64,000 bases of DNA from Dromiciops gliroides (lineage: Eukaryota; Chordata; Mammalia; Microbiotheria; Microbiotheriidae): NCBI RefSeq assembly GCF_019393635.1, contig NC_057866.1, positions 2,119,001-2,183,000 of the forward strand. Direction: 5' to 3'. The position numbers and the translations under genes were made by a program. This document shows positions 1 to 12,400 of this stretch, piece after piece; position 1 is the stretch's first letter, and each line of letters opens with the position of its first letter. Below the pieces are notes generated by a model. That model searched no databases, was not told the DNA's origin, and saw only the letters and a list, made by a program, of their open reading frames with translations.

Positions 1-679
1 AGAGGGCTCACACCCCGTAGAACACTGAACACAATGCCAGCCAGATAGTAAAGATGGTTTGGAAGGTTCTTGAGAGACTCTGGAACCCAATGCCTTGCCC
101 AGTCAGGATTTCAGGGAAGCAAGGACAGGCCTGCCTCCCCTCCTTCCAGAGGAGGTGGCTCAGAGGGCACTGGACATGGCCAAGGGGAGGGTTGTTGGCG
201 TTGATGATGTATATTTATAATGAGGGTATAATTCTTTAAAGAAGAACCCCCATCTATTTCCCCATAACACCGGCATGGAGAAGGACCCGAGAAGATGCTT
301 CATTTGCTCCAGTTCACTCCAGGTGTCATGGAGAAAACCAGGAGCAGAAGGAAGGGTTCATAAATACATTGCAATACATGTAATGCAGCCTAAGCCTCAT
401 CTCCTCGTCTGCAAAATGGATTCAACACCCTTATCCACATGTGGAGACTGTTAGGAAAATGATGCAGGAAACTGGCACAGAAATTCAGTCCAATGGCATT
501 GATGAAGCTCTTGTTGTGTGCTGAGCTCTGTATGTCCTGAAGGAGGGTGGACTCTACTAGGGAAACAGCTACCAGGCACTTGGAGAGGCATGAGAACAGA
601 TGCAGCCTGGGTGGGGAGAGAACACAGACCTGCCCAGGAGCCAGCTAGGGCTTCCTGCAGAAGGCACAGGAGGGAGGAG
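1..679. other. Intergenic, no gene seen
   Basis: There is only a short MIR-like stretch around 395-440 (CTCATCTCCTCGTCTGCAAA). No supported coding exon was found on either strand. Confidence 0.6.
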
Positions 680-1332
680 GTCAGGGAAGGGAGGGAGAGA
701 GGGAGGGAGGGGGGAAAGAGAGGGGAGGGAAGAGAGGGAAGGAGGAAGGAAGGAAGAGAGGGAGGGAGGGAAAGGGGAAGAGAGGGAGGGAGGGGGAAAA
801 GAGAGGGGGGGGAAGAGAGGGAAGGAGGGAGGAAGGAAGAGAGGGAGGGAGGGAAAGGGGAAGAGAGGGAGGGAGGGGGGAAAGAGAGGGAGGGGGGAAG
901 AGAGGGAAGGAGGGAGGAAGGAAGAGAGGGAGGGAGGGAGGGAGGGGGAAGGGAGGGAAGGAGGGGGGAAAGAGAGGGAGGGGGGAAGAGAGGGAGGGAA
1001 GGAGGGGGAAGAGAGGGAGGGAGGGAAGGGGGAAGAGCAGGAGGGAAGAGGAGAGGGAAGGAGGGAGGAAGGAAGAGAGGGAGGGAGGGAGGGAGGGGGA
1101 AGAGAGGGAGGGGGGAAGGGAGGGAGGGAGGGAGGGGGGAAAGAGAGGGAGGGAAGAAGAGAGGGAAGGAGGGGGGAAGAGAGGGAGGGAGGGAGGGAGG
1201 GGGAAGAGAGGGAGGGAGGAAGGGAGGGGGAAGATCAGGAGGGAAGAAGAGAGGGAAGGAGGGAGGAAGGAAGAGAGGGAGGGAGGAGGGAGGGGGGAAG
1301 AGAGGGAGGGAGGGAGCGAGGGAGGGGGAAGC
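680..1332 (+). repeat. Polypurine GGGA/GGAA simple-sequence tract
   Basis: About 650 bases are almost purely purine on the plus strand, built from GAGGGAGG, GGGGGAAGA and GGAAGGA blocks with longer-range repetition of the pattern. Open frames on both strands are artefacts of composition. Confidence 0.95.
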
Positions 1333-1450
1333 ATTTATTCAGCCCTTTCTTTGTGCCTAGCACGGTGCTGAGGGCTATATAAATACAAGCCAAAACAGAG
1401 GCAGGCCTTGCCCCCTAGAAGCTTCTGTTCCCAAGGCAGAAAGTGCCCCA
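1333..1450. repeat. MIR3-like dispersed fragment
   Basis: AGCATTTATTCAGCCCTTTC, then GTGCCTAGCACGGTGCTGAG, is a diverged member of the family reading ACATTTATTAAGCACCTACT in this window. Related pieces lie near 4625-4720, 6590-6660, 11660-11710, 13425-13460, 14590-14690 and 17955-18110. Confidence 0.5.
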
Positions 1451-4400
1451 TAAAAGGCCTGGCTGTGAGTCAGAAACCCCTGAGGGCAGGAATAGGCCCC
1501 AGGGGATGAAGGCATCCCTGCTCTCTTCACAAAGTGGCAGCTGGAAGAAGCCACCACTGGCAGAGGGACAGTCCAAGCTGAGCCAGTCCCAACAATGGAA
1601 GGAGGGTGCAGAGTGAGGGATGAATTGGAGGGGGGAGGTGTGCTGCTCCTCCCTTCCCTTGTCACAGAGAAGGCTGTTGTCAGAGAGACCAGGAGAAGCG
1701 GGTCAGGGCTAAGCCAGTAGTGCAGGGGCGAGGGTGGGTGGCCTCAGAAGGGCTGGCGGGTCTCAGGAAAGCCCGTGTCCCTTCACAGCGTGACCTTCCC
1801 TGCCCCGCTGCCCCTGCTGACTTGTTTCCTGGCGCTGAGATGCTGAGTCACAGGGCACGTGCCTGTCTCCTGCCTTCCTCTGCTGAGTCATGCTGGATAA
1901 GGGACTGACTGGGACAAAAGCCAGCCACAGCAGGAGGAGGACAAGCGTGGGCCGGAGCCCACCACGGTTCGGGGCTCCCCTCCATGGGCCTGAGACCCTG
2001 GCCACTCCCCTCCTGGAGAGGCACTGACCCCCCACAGGGCAGGAAATCTCCACCCTGGGCTTTGTCACCGGCAGGCCCCTAAGCTTCCACAAGCATGGCG
2101 CTGGGAACCACCAGGGAGCTTGTGGGGGAGGGACATGGAGGAGGGCTAGGGGACCTGGACTTGTAGGAATTAGGGTTCCCATTTTACCGTTGGGGAACCT
2201 GAAGCTGCCAATGGTTCACTGGCTTCTCCAGAGTCTCACAGGGAACGGGGTGAAATTCAGAGCTGACTCCAAAGTCATCACCCTTTCCCTCACAGAGGAA
2301 GGGAGAAGGGAGAGACTGGAATTACTTGACCACAGACTCAGACACAACTGTGTGACCCTGGACAAGTCACTACACCTCTGCTTCAGTTTCCTCAACTGTA
2401 AAGTGAGGAAATAACAGCATCTCCCTCAAAGTCTGGTTGTAAAACTCCAATGAGGTGATGTTTGTGAAGTGCTTAGCAAAGCCGGGGCTCCTGGAAGCTT
2501 GTCTCTGCCTTACGTGGGAATCTGGGCCTCTGGTAGAATAGAAGCTCTCTGCAGGAAGGGATTGTTTCATCTGTACCCCAGTGCCTGACTCCATACCTGG
2601 CATGCAGTAGGTGTTTAATCAATGCAAAGTAGGCAAGCCCTGTGTGGAGGTGGGTAGAAATGGAGGCTGTTAGGAAATGGTCGGGGTGCTCTCCCCGCTT
2701 CCCTCCCTCCCCCCTCCCTCCCCTTTATTTCCTCTTGCCTTTCGTGCATCTGCTCCCCCACCCACAGTTGGGCAATCCTGAGGGCAGCCAAGGGTGAAGA
2801 GGAGAGCTGGGGCGGGAGGGGGGGGCAGGCAGCCACCTTGGAGCGGACAGGGGAGGCAGGGAGGGGTCCCTTGGGCTTCTCCTGGGACAAGGTGTGAAAA
2901 GCCTGTCTGATCATACTGTTCCCTCTGTTCTGGTGTTCTCCCTGGTGCCCTGGGTTGAGCTTGCCTCACCCCACCCCCAAATTGGGGGTGCACTAGGACC
3001 ATTGGAAGGTAAGACTGAGAGATGGAAGGGAACTTTGAGAGCGACCAGGCCAGCTGCCTCATCCAACAGAAGGGGAAACTGAGGCTGAGAGAGGAGACCA
3101 GCCAGGGAGTAAGTCAATCTCCCAGTCTCAGGAGGCAAGGGAGGGCTCTCTACTGACAAGGGCAGGGAAGGACGGAGCTGGGCACAGAACCTGGGTGCTT
3201 AGGGATGCCCAGTTCCGTTTGCAGGGAGGGGGTGGCAGCAGGTGCCAAGGAAGGGGGGAGGGGGAGAGGAAGGAGCCCTTGTCGTTTCTCGGCTGGGGGT
3301 GCTGGGGGCGGGGGTGGCTGGGATCTCTGGGCAGAATATGTGTGAGCAGGTCCTTGTGTGAGTAGGTGGGGGTGGGCGGCAGTGGTTAGGCAAGTTCCAC
3401 CCAGCCTACCCCACTGTCCCCAGACAAAGCCAGGTCTGATGGGGGAGGGGAGCATTCCAATGCTCTGGGCCCTTCCCTCCCCCCCTCCCACTGGCTCTAG
3501 GCTTGGGTTCAGCCCTGGGGGCTCAGGCTGGACCAGGAACAAAGGGTACATTCAGCACTACCCAGGCCCAAGCCCTCAGTACTGATCACATCCTAGAGGT
3601 ACTGACAAGCCAGGGCACTGCCCCCCCCCCCGCCCCCGCAGGAGCTGGCTCTCTCCTCCGGCAAGTCCAGGGCACCCCTTGCCGAGGTTTGGGCCCCTGT
3701 TCTGAGCTTGGCTGACCCAAGGAGCACCCTTCACATTTTCCCTGCGGGGCTCTGTGGCTTGGACACCAGGCTTAGGAACAAGCCCTCCCCTGGGGCCCCA
3801 CTCCCCTGCACAGACACCAGTGTGTGGACTGGAGATAAAGCAACATTAGGCAAGTGGGTGGTAAGCGGCTTGGCACCACCTGCCCTTCAAGAGGGTGCCA
3901 GCCTCTCTGGGGAAATCGCAGCCCCTCCCAGTAGCCAGGAAAACTGGGAGGCGGCTCTTCCCACTTTTGGGGCCGAGTGACTCAGCAGAGGAGGGAGAGG
4001 CCCTGGGCTTGGGGCAGGTGGCCCCTAGTGGCCCCCGGCAGACCTGGAAACAATGGGCCTTTGACACCAGGAGACCAACCCAGGTGGGGGCGGTGGGGGA
4101 GCCAGATTCTCAGATCCACTCAGGTCATGTGTGTGGTGGGGAGAAAACACATGGACACCTTCCCCGAAGAAGGGGTGGGCAAGCCCAAAAGCTGGACGAC
4201 CTGCGTGCCCCTCCCCGAGGGATGCCAGCTGCCCGAGACCCCCCCCCCCCCGTGGGCTTGGAGGGCTAGCCGGGTCCTGGGAAGGAGCCTGAGGGAGAAG
4301 ACCCAGAAGCTCCTGGTGTGCCCAGCGTCTGGGCCTCAATTTCCTCCCCCATAAGAGTTGGGGCTGAGACTCAATGACTGCTCAGGGCCTTCCCTCCAGT

Positions 4401-5009
4401 TCTGCCGTGTCTCTTGCCCGAAGCTGGCGCTGGCTTTGGACCGAGCCTGGTGGTGCCCAGCTCACCAGGTGCCTCGCTGACACCCCACTCAAGTCAGCTG
4501 CACTCACACCTTCTCCTAGAAGCCTTCTCTGCTAAACCGTTGTCCCCCCAAGCCTGCCTCACATTCGACTGTGGCTCTGACTGCAATGCCCCTTGGCCCA
4601 GTGCAACCCCTTCAATCGGCCATTCAGGGATCAATTGTTAGGTGCCAACTGTCTGCCAGGTGCTGTGCTAGGTGCCGGAAACCTCAGACCAAGAAAACCA
4701 GTGCCTGCCCTCCAGAAGCCCCGCCTATTGTTTCTGTGAAGGGCTCCTGTCTTCTGTTCTCACAGCATCTTCATTTTCAAACGTATCCAGTCCTGCCGTC
4801 CCTTGTAACAAAGAATGAAAAAATAGAAACTCCACAAAAGTAGTTGATGCAGTCTCCAGATGTGACAGTGTGGGCAGTGTCCCGTACCTACAATCCGCCA
4901 CCTCTCCAGAGAAGACCATAGGGCATCCAAGGACAAAGGAGATCCAGGATATTTGGGGAGGGGAAAGGCACTAGCAGCCGGGGAGATCAGAAAGGTCCCT
5001 CCTGAAACA
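1451..5009. other. Intergenic, no gene seen
   Basis: A MIR-type SINE relic in plus orientation at about 2335-2620 includes TGTGTGACCCTGGACAAGTC and TTCCTCAACTGTAAAGTGAG. G-rich stretches and C-runs occur near 3620 and 4245. No exon with recognisable protein was found. Confidence 0.6.
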
Positions 5010-6089
5010 AGTATCTCTGAGAAAGGCCTCGTTTCTCATATACAGAGAGAACTGAGTCACATCTATAAAAACACAAGTCATTCCCCAACTGATAAATGGT
5101 CAAAAGCTAGGAACAGGTAGTTTTCAGACAAAGAAAACAGCTATCTATAGTCACATGAAAAAATGTTCTAGGTCACTACTGATCAGAGAAAGGAAAATTA
5201 AAACAACTCTCAGGTATCACCTAACACCTGAGTGGCAACTATAACAAAAATGGATGTTGGAGGGGATGTGGGAAAGCTGGTACACTGATCCACCGTTGGT
5301 GGAGTTGTAAACTGATCCAACCATTCTGGAGAGCAATTTGGAACCATGCCCAAAGGACATGCTAGGTTTATATCCCAAAGACATCTCCCCAAAAGAGAAA
5401 AAGACCTAGCTGTACAAAAGTATTTATAACAGCTCTTTTTGGGGTGTCTAAGAATTAGACACCAAAGGAATGCCCATCAATTGGGGAATGGCGAAACAAG
5501 CTGTGGTATATGATGGAATATTATTGTGCTGTAAGAAAGGACAAGCAGGACAATTTCAAAAAGGCCTGGAAAGACTTGTATGAACTGATGTAGAGTGAAG
5601 TGAGCAGAACCAAGAGAACCTTGTGCACAGAGGCGGCCATATTGTTTGGTGAAGAACTGTGAGTGACATAACTGTTCTCAGCAACACAATGATCCAAGAC
5701 AATCCCAAAAACTAATGATGAAGCATATGATCCACCTCCAAAGAAAGAACTGATAGTGATTAAACACAGACTAAAGTGTGCTATTTTTCACTTCATTTTC
5801 ATTTTTTCTTTTATTTGAGTTTTCTTATATAAAATGACTAATATGGTCATGTTTTACATAATTGCACATGTATAACCTATATCTGATTGCTTACCACCTC
5901 AGGGAAGGGGTGAGGAGGGAGTGAAGGACAGATACAGTTTGGAACTCAAAACTATAAGTAAAAATGTTTATTATTTTTTTAAAAAAGGATTTCATGAGAA
6001 CTACACAAAATATCAAAAGAGGGGGAGAGAGAATATGGAACTAAAAAAATTTAAGAATATTAAAATAAAAATTTTTAATAAAAAAAAAG
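5010..6089 (+). mobile_element. LINE-1 3' end (end of ORF2 and 3' UTR), 5'-truncated
   Basis: It runs from the antepenultimate part of ORF2 through GGAATGCCCATCAATTGGGG, GTGAGCAGAACCAAGAGAAC and the 3' UTR segment GCACATGTATAACCTATATC to an A-rich tail at 6089. The same family appears antisense at 18.8 and 34.7 kb. The reading frame is broken throughout, so it is an old copy. Confidence 0.88.
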
Positions 6090-6332
6090 TTCCCTTCTGT
6101 GGGAGGGGGCCCTGGAGCTGAGCCTTGATGGGTACCAGAGGGTGCCCATAAAGGGAAGTGAAGAGGGCATGAAGCTCAGGAACCAGGGACAGCTTGGGCA
6201 AAGACACAGGGATGTCTGCATGCACCCTCTCCTCCCTATTCAACTATGAGTTCATTGAGACCAGGCCTAGCTGATGGTTAGGCCAGGTGTCCTCAGGGCT
6301 TAGCCCTGGACTCTGCACACAATAGACATGTT

Positions 6333-6584
6333 TCAATTCTTTGTTGTTGTTGTTCAATCTTCTTCATGACCCCATTTGGGGTTTTCTTAACAAAGATACT
6401 GGCCTGGCTTGCCATTTCCTTCTCCAGCTCATTTTCCAGATGAAGAAACTGAGACAAACAGGGTGAAGTGACTTGCCCAGGGTCACACTGCCAGAAAGTA
6501 TCTGAGGTAAGATTTGAACTCAAGAAGAGGAGTCTTCCTGATTTCAAGCCCAGTGCTCTATCCAGTGTGCCACCTAACTGCCCT
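6333..6584 (-). mobile_element. Marsupial CORE-type SINE
   Basis: Antisense copy: (TTG)n, then GACCCCATTTGGGGTTTTCTT, then the conserved AAGTGACTTGCCCAGGGTCA block, ending CCACCTAACTGCC. Confidence 0.85.
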
Positions 6585-6665
6585 ATGTTTCAATTCCACA
6601 AGCATTTATTAAACACCTACTGAATTCCAAGCCCTGGAAATGTAAAGATAAGAAAAGAAACACAC

Positions 6666-7744
6666 ACACATACACACCAAAGAAACAATCTAGCTCACAA
6701 GAAGCGTACAGATAACCTCTTCAAAACTCTTGTGACAAGTATGCTGAACCCAGCCTAAGTGTCCCGTTGGCCTCTCTCCATTTCCCCCTGAACTTGTCCC
6801 CCTCTGCCAGGAGGCAGGCAGCAGACTTCATCACGGTCCTTGGGCATCGTGGCTGGGATGAGACTTCTCAGGCCTTTGCAACTTTATTGTTGTTGTCGGG
6901 GAGGTGCTTCTCTTGCTTCGGGTCCCTTCCCTCTGCATCAATCCTAGTTTCCCAGGATTCTCTGAAGCCGTCTCTTTCATCATTTCTCAGCGCACACATT
7001 CAAGGATCACCGTTGGGGCTACCATTCCCGTAGCTGAGGGGCTCCTGTCAGCCTCAGACCAAAAAGAGCCATTGCAAATGTTTTTGTACCCGTAGGTCAT
7101 TTTCCTCTTACTTTGATGTTCAGGGAAGAGGCCGAGAAGTGGCTGCGAGGACCAAGGAGAGTTGACTTTATCTTGTCCAGAAATCCTTAGCAGGAGGGTG
7201 AGCCCATATGCCCAGCTCCCCCATCCAGGGCCCTGGCTTTCTGCAGACCTCCAGAATCTGGCCTTTTCCTTTTTAGCCAGTTCAGATAGGAGTAGTTATT
7301 GGCATGAGTCCAGGTGGATGGAGACACTGCATTTTGAACAAGGAGATGAGAGGGAAAAGCTTAACTCAATGGAGCAATGACTAGGGCCAACTTCTCTGAC
7401 CTGGGACAGGATGAGGGACCCTGATCCCCCCAGAATCACCTCAGCAGATGGTGGGGAGCAGCCTCACTGGCCCCCTTTCCCTGAGCATCCTCCCTTAATT
7501 CCCCAGCTTCCACTCCCAGCCCCTCCTCAGGGCCAGCCTTGGGGGGGAGGCTGAGGCAGGAAGGTATACCCCTCTGAGATGCCACAGGGCAGGCACCAGC
7601 AGACCTTGGAGTTGATTCCATCCATTCTCCTGCCTCCAAGATAAAAATGAATGTTTGGGACAGTCAAGAGGTGTCACCTGACTTTCATTTCCAGCTTCTC
7701 CCCATCAGTACCTGCCCATGGCAGATGGTGAGGTAGCAATTGAA
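6666..7744. other. Intergenic, no gene seen
   Basis: Unique-looking sequence without a supported exon or a recognised repeat. Confidence 0.5.
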
Positions 7745-7954
7745 AATAGGAGACATGATGCTGGGAGAGAGATAGAGACAAAGTGGCAGTGAGAGACAGG
7801 GCGGGGGGAGGAGAAAAGAAGAGGGGGAAAGAGGGAGAGAGACAGAGTCAGGGAGACAGAGAGAGAAGAGGGAGAAAAAGGAGAGACAGAGAGAGAAACA
7901 CTTAAAGAGAAACAGAAACTGTGAGGCATCACCTACCTATCCCCACAACACTCA

Positions 7955-7998
<44 letters not shown>
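7745..7998. repeat. GA-rich region followed by (CA)n
   Basis: GAGA/GACAGA-rich sequence at 7760-7915, then a CA dinucleotide array at 7951-7998. Confidence 0.9.
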
Positions 7999-8004
<6 letters not shown>

Positions 8005-9424
8005 GACAGGAATTGGGGAGCCAAAGATAGGGAAGACCGGTCCCTATCTACCAGCCCTTGGCCATTCATAGATCTAGCTGGGGCCTCTTTGGGGCCAGGG
8101 TGAGTCAGTGGGACTCCCTAACCTGTTAGGAAGGTGGGTCTCTGCCTGGGATGGTTCACTAGCCCTGGAGGGAGGGGCTCCAAGGAATTCAGGTTTTACT
8201 GCGGGGGAGTTAGTCCCACCCCTGCACCCCCTCCCTTCATGGCCAGACCAGAGACTTCCGAAGCCTGGTCGGGTGACACTTCTGACCCCAAGAAGCCTCA
8301 CATGGCTTCCTCCACCCACTCCACCCCTCACCACAGAGACACATCACTCACTTCTGTTCCTTCCTGCTTGTGAAACAAGCTCTCATTCCTTTCTTCCCCT
8401 TTCTCAGTCCTGGGGGTGGGGGCTTGGGTTGGGGAGAGATCCTCTGACATGGGGTAGTAGGGCCCTCTAGACTGGGATCTTTGGGATCAGGACTCTCCCC
8501 TTCCCCCACCCTCCTCCACACCCACAGTCACAGAATCCCTGAGGGAGGTACATATTATTATCCCCATTTCTCAGATGGGGTACTTGAAGTCAGGGAAGGT
8601 CGTGTCACTCGTCCAAGGTCTTGCATTAGCTTTTCTGCAACAAGTCAGTTGTTTGGGGGTGGGGCATGAGGCCTTGAGGGCTGCTTAATGCCCCCCCAGT
8701 GTAATAGCTCAGAACCAATGACTGGAGAAAGTGGGATGGCTCTGAGGCTCTGGGTCCAAAACCACTGTGGAAAATGACTCTTGGGATTAATATCTTGGAG
8801 ATTTAATCCTGACTTCCCCCCATTCCAAAGTCCTTGATAAGATAAAGCCAACTCTCCTTGGGCCTGGTCACAGCCACAAACCTCTCGGAATCTTGATGAG
8901 TTTTCTTGTTAGGGCAAGGAAAGTGTGGTCTGAGCCCAAGGTCAGGGGGTGGGGGGTGGGGCTCTGATGAGCCCTTCATTTTAGTACAGCTCAGCTCCCA
9001 ATTCAGTTCAGCAATCAGAGCTGATTAGGCATTCCTAAGGAACATCTCCTCAAAGGGCACAGAATCTGTGACCGCCCCAACCCGGGGCAGTTAGGGGCCT
9101 CTGGTCTGAGAGAGGTTGAGATAGACCTCATTTTCCTGATAACCTGCCAGCGTATTAATAAAATGATTAAATTACCCAGAAACTCTGCCCCTCATATTTT
9201 TAATCATCGCACTACCACTCATCCCCACATCCCTGGCAAGTGGTCCCCCAGCCTTTGCAGGGAGGAACCACTCACGCCTTACACTTCCTAAGCCTACTAG
9301 CCTCCACCCCTTATTCCCAGTTCTGCCCTCCTCCATAGGGCCTCTTCTATCCCATCTCCCCCAGATCTTTCCTTCTCCAGGATAGACATCTCCAGCTTCT
9401 TTAACCAATCCACTCAGAACAATA
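7999..9424. other. Intergenic, no gene seen
   Basis: A MIR-like relic lies near 8540-8640 (TTATTATCCCCATTTCTCAG). No other recognised feature. Confidence 0.5.
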
Positions 9425-9935
9425 ATCTTGAGAGCCTTCCCCATGCTACTGCCTTTTCCGGGACACTCTTTAGCCCATCAGTGTTCTCTCTACACTGTGG
9501 CCCCCAGAACTGATACCAATTCAAGAGTGGGCTGACAAGGGCAGAGGGTGGGGGGGTACCATCACCTGGATTATGGCCTTCATGCTGCCAAAGACTGATG
9601 CACTCTGAGCTTGTGGTCCACTAAAACCTCCAGATCCTTTTCCAGCAAACAACTATCCAGCCACATCTCCCACATCTCATACTTGTGAGGCTGACGTTTT
9701 GGAACCCAGGACTGTGGCTTCACATGGAACTTTTTAAATGACTCTTATTAGGGACATCCTAACTTCGAACTCTTTTTTCCATGCTACTCTTTCATCCTGT
9801 GCATTAGCTCTCCTTCCCAGCTTGGTGCTGCTTGCAAATATAATAAGTGTACTTTTCACACTTTGATCCAGGTGATTGATTAAGACATTAAGCAGTGCAG
9901 GGTCACCCACAGCTTTGTGGGGTGCTCCATGCCTG
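9425..9935 (-). mobile_element. CR1/L3-type LINE fragment
   Basis: Antisense to CR1 text. GAGCTTGTGGTCCACTAAAA and CTCCAGATCCTTTTCCAG are the complement of the segment seen sense-oriented at 62560 (GTGGACCACAAGCTCAAC). Heavily diverged, ancient. Confidence 0.65.
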
Positions 9936-10084
9936 ATGCCAAGCCAGCACTGGCTCTCTTTGGGTCTAGCCTTTCAAAATTTCCCCTCACCCCTGATGCA
10001 CCAAACTTTCCCAGAGGCCATATATCTCCATCTCACCCACCAGAGAAGCAGGAGAGGCTTGTCCAAGGCTCCACTAAAACCTGG

Positions 10085-10345
10085 CTAAACTATTTCTACA
10101 CAAAGAACTGGAAACAAAGGGGGTGCCTGTCACCTGAGAATGGCAGGACAAATGAGGGCCTGTGACTAGGATGGAATAAGAGCTACACCACCACGAGAAA
10201 TTGTGGATTAGCTGGATGAAGAGAAGACTGGAAAGACTTGGACAAGCTGATGCAGACAGAAGTGAGCAGAACCCACAGTGGCCATAGAAAGAATAGGAAG
10301 AAAAACCACTTGAAAAGACCTGAGAAGTGTGACCAAAGCTGGGAC
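10085..10345 (+). mobile_element. Diverged LINE-1 3' fragment
   Basis: GACTGGAAAGACTTGGACAA and GCAGACAGAAGTGAGCAGAA parallel the L1 3' segment at 5560-5610. Confidence 0.55.
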
Positions 10346-10620
10346 CAGACGCCTAGGTTTCCAATGCTTGGGCACAGAGAATTGTATCCACCTTGGGGCA
10401 GGGAGGCCCCATACAAGTGGGCTATCTCTGACAGGGCCAATGTGGCAGTTTGGTTTGTGTGGGGAAAAAGAAAATGAAACAAAGTCAAGTCAATTTTGGA
10501 TTCAGCGACATCTCCCTCTGCCTATCCATGTGTCTTTTCCCAGAAGGAGGGTGGGTGAGCCTGGCCCAGCCTGCTTCAGCTATTGGTGATCATGGCTTCT
10601 TTTCTCTACAGGGTCACAGT

Positions 10621-10772
10621 TGTTAGAAACACAGCTGGGGCAGCTAGATGGCGCAGTGGATAGAGCACCAGCCCTGGAGTCAGGAGGACCTGAGTTCAAA
10701 TCTGACCTCAGACACTTAACACTTACTAGCTATGTGACCCTGGGCAAGTCACTTAACCCCAAATGCCTCACC

Positions 10773-10805
<33 letters not shown>

Positions 10806-11476
10806 GAAACACAGCTAACCACTCTTTGTATTGCAAAGCTCTAGTGTTGGCAGCCCTAGTGTTGCTAGCAGGTCCCTGTTCAAAAACTCCAAGCAGGCAG
10901 CAGTTGGTGAGTGAAGGCTTTATTCATCTGTGCAAAGATGGGCACTCTTCTGAATGTGCCAGAGAGTGCACTGAAGTGAGGTTTCCCACCTCTATTTATA
11001 CCCCTCAAGGGGTCCCCTCTGCCCAATCACATTAAGGCCTTTTGATACCCCTCATTTACATTTCAGTTATTACAGTTGCTATTTATACAGAATAACAGTA
11101 ACAGCCTAAGAACCCATCAGGTGATACCAGTTAACCAATCAGATTTTACAAACTACAATACCAGGCCTTAACCTATTCCAGGCAAGAGTGTCGGCTTTCC
11201 CTCAGAACAATATTGTGTTTACATTCATAACTCTTCAAGAAAGAAAACCTGTCTTGGGGTCTGACCAATCAGATTGCTCCATTTACCAACCAATCAGATT
11301 GCGGCCTTAGGCCCTAACCTTATGCTGGAGTAAGAATGTCCCCATTCCCCACTAAATGGTGATTGTGTAAACATAACTTTTCAAAACAAAACTCAAGTCA
11401 GGGCTTGAGTTCCAAGTCACGTGGGGATCACCTCGGGTGCCTCAAGGTGAACTCCTAGCCCAGCCCAATTTCCACA
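10621..11476 (-). mobile_element. Solo-LTR-like endogenous retrovirus fossil (gammaretrovirus/ERV1-type look)
   Basis: Read on the minus strand it begins TGTGGAAA and ends TCTAACA. It has three CCAAT boxes (complement of ACCAATCAGA near 11143, 11263 and 11287), a TATA box (10995-11000) and a polyadenylation signal (10919-10924). No internal genes adjoin it. Clear target-site duplications were not found, so its ends are approximate. A SINE inserted later. Confidence 0.7.
10637..10804 (+). mobile_element. Short marsupial SINE inside the LTR
   Basis: It runs from GGGGCAGCTAGATGGCGCAG to an A/AAAAG-rich tail. A perfect 12-bp duplication, AGAAACACAGCT, flanks it (10625-10636 and 10805-10816), so it is younger than the LTR. 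Confidence 0.93.
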
Positions 11477-11654
11477 AATCCCAGGCCCTTCTTCAGGTCC
11501 TACTTGGGATTAAGGCTCAGGAGCCTGGAAGCCTCATGTGCCGAGTGGCTCCCTGCTGGGATATTTGGGGCCACAAAGCTGTTGGGCCTGAAACCAGACT
11601 CACTCTCTGCCTTTAGAGCTCTGAGAAGAATCCAAATATAGTCTTTTCTCTCAC

Positions 11655-12010
11655 AATAAATCAATCAACAAGCGATTATTAAGCACTTACTATGTGCCAG
11701 CCATAGCACAGCTAGGGGGTGCCGTAATGCATAAAACACAGGCCTGAAATCAGGAAGACCTGAGTTCAAATCCAGCCTCAGATTCTTACTAGCTGTGTGA
11801 CCTTGGATGAGTCACTTCACAATGTTTGCCTCAGTTTCCTTATCTGGCAAATGAGCTGGAGAAGGAAATGGCAAAGCACCCCAGTATCTCTGCCCCAAAA
11901 TTCCCAAATGGGGTCACAAAGAGTCAGGCACAACTGAAAAAATTGACTAAACAACAACAACCAATGTGCCAGGCACTGTGCTAGGTACTGGGAAGAACAA
12001 CAATGAATGA
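11655..12010 (+). mobile_element. CORE-type SINE nested in a MIR3-like repeat
   Basis: The inner SINE (about 11708-11963) runs from CAGCTAGGGGGTGCCG to CAAATGGGGTCACAAAGAGTC and an (AAC)n tail. It splits an ACTATGTGCCAG-type repeat whose text resumes at 11965 (AATGTGCCAGGCACTGTGCT). Confidence 0.8.
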
Positions 12011-12194
12011 AGTGCTGCCCACTCCCAGGAAGCTTCTGTTTGAATGGGGGAGCTCACAGGACGCATCTAAAACCAGAACGGGCATCAATACAAAGGGAAG
12101 CATTAGATGGAAAGTGGTTCCGTGCCAGGTGGCTTGGGAGGAAGGGAGAGGGGCAGAAAAGGCTGGAGCATTTCTAGAGAAACAAGTGTGTGCC

Positions 12195-12400
12195 TAGCAC
12201 TGAGCTAAGCACTTCATAAATATCATCTTATTTCATCCTCACAACAATCCTGGGCGGTACAAGTTATTATTATCCCCATCTTACAGTTGAGGCAACTTAG
12301 GCAAACAGAGGTCAAGGGATTTGCCCAGGGTCACGCAGCCAGGAAGTTCTGATTTGAACTTCTATCTTCCTGATTCTGGTGCCATCCCATTGGCTGCCTC
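12195..12400 (-). mobile_element. MIR-family SINE
   Basis: ATTATTATCCCCATCTTACAG and TTTGCCCAGGGTCACGCAGC are the classical antisense MIR core. Confidence 0.85.

Noticed and set aside
518-1382. Long Arg/Gly/Glu-rich frames on the plus strand
   Set aside because: Same cause: GGGA simple repeat, no splice or start context.
10637-10804. tRNA-like B-box (GAGTTCAAATC) suggesting tRNA genes, here and in every SINE copy
   Set aside because: It belongs to the SINE polymerase III promoter; no cloverleaf or anticodon stem is formed.
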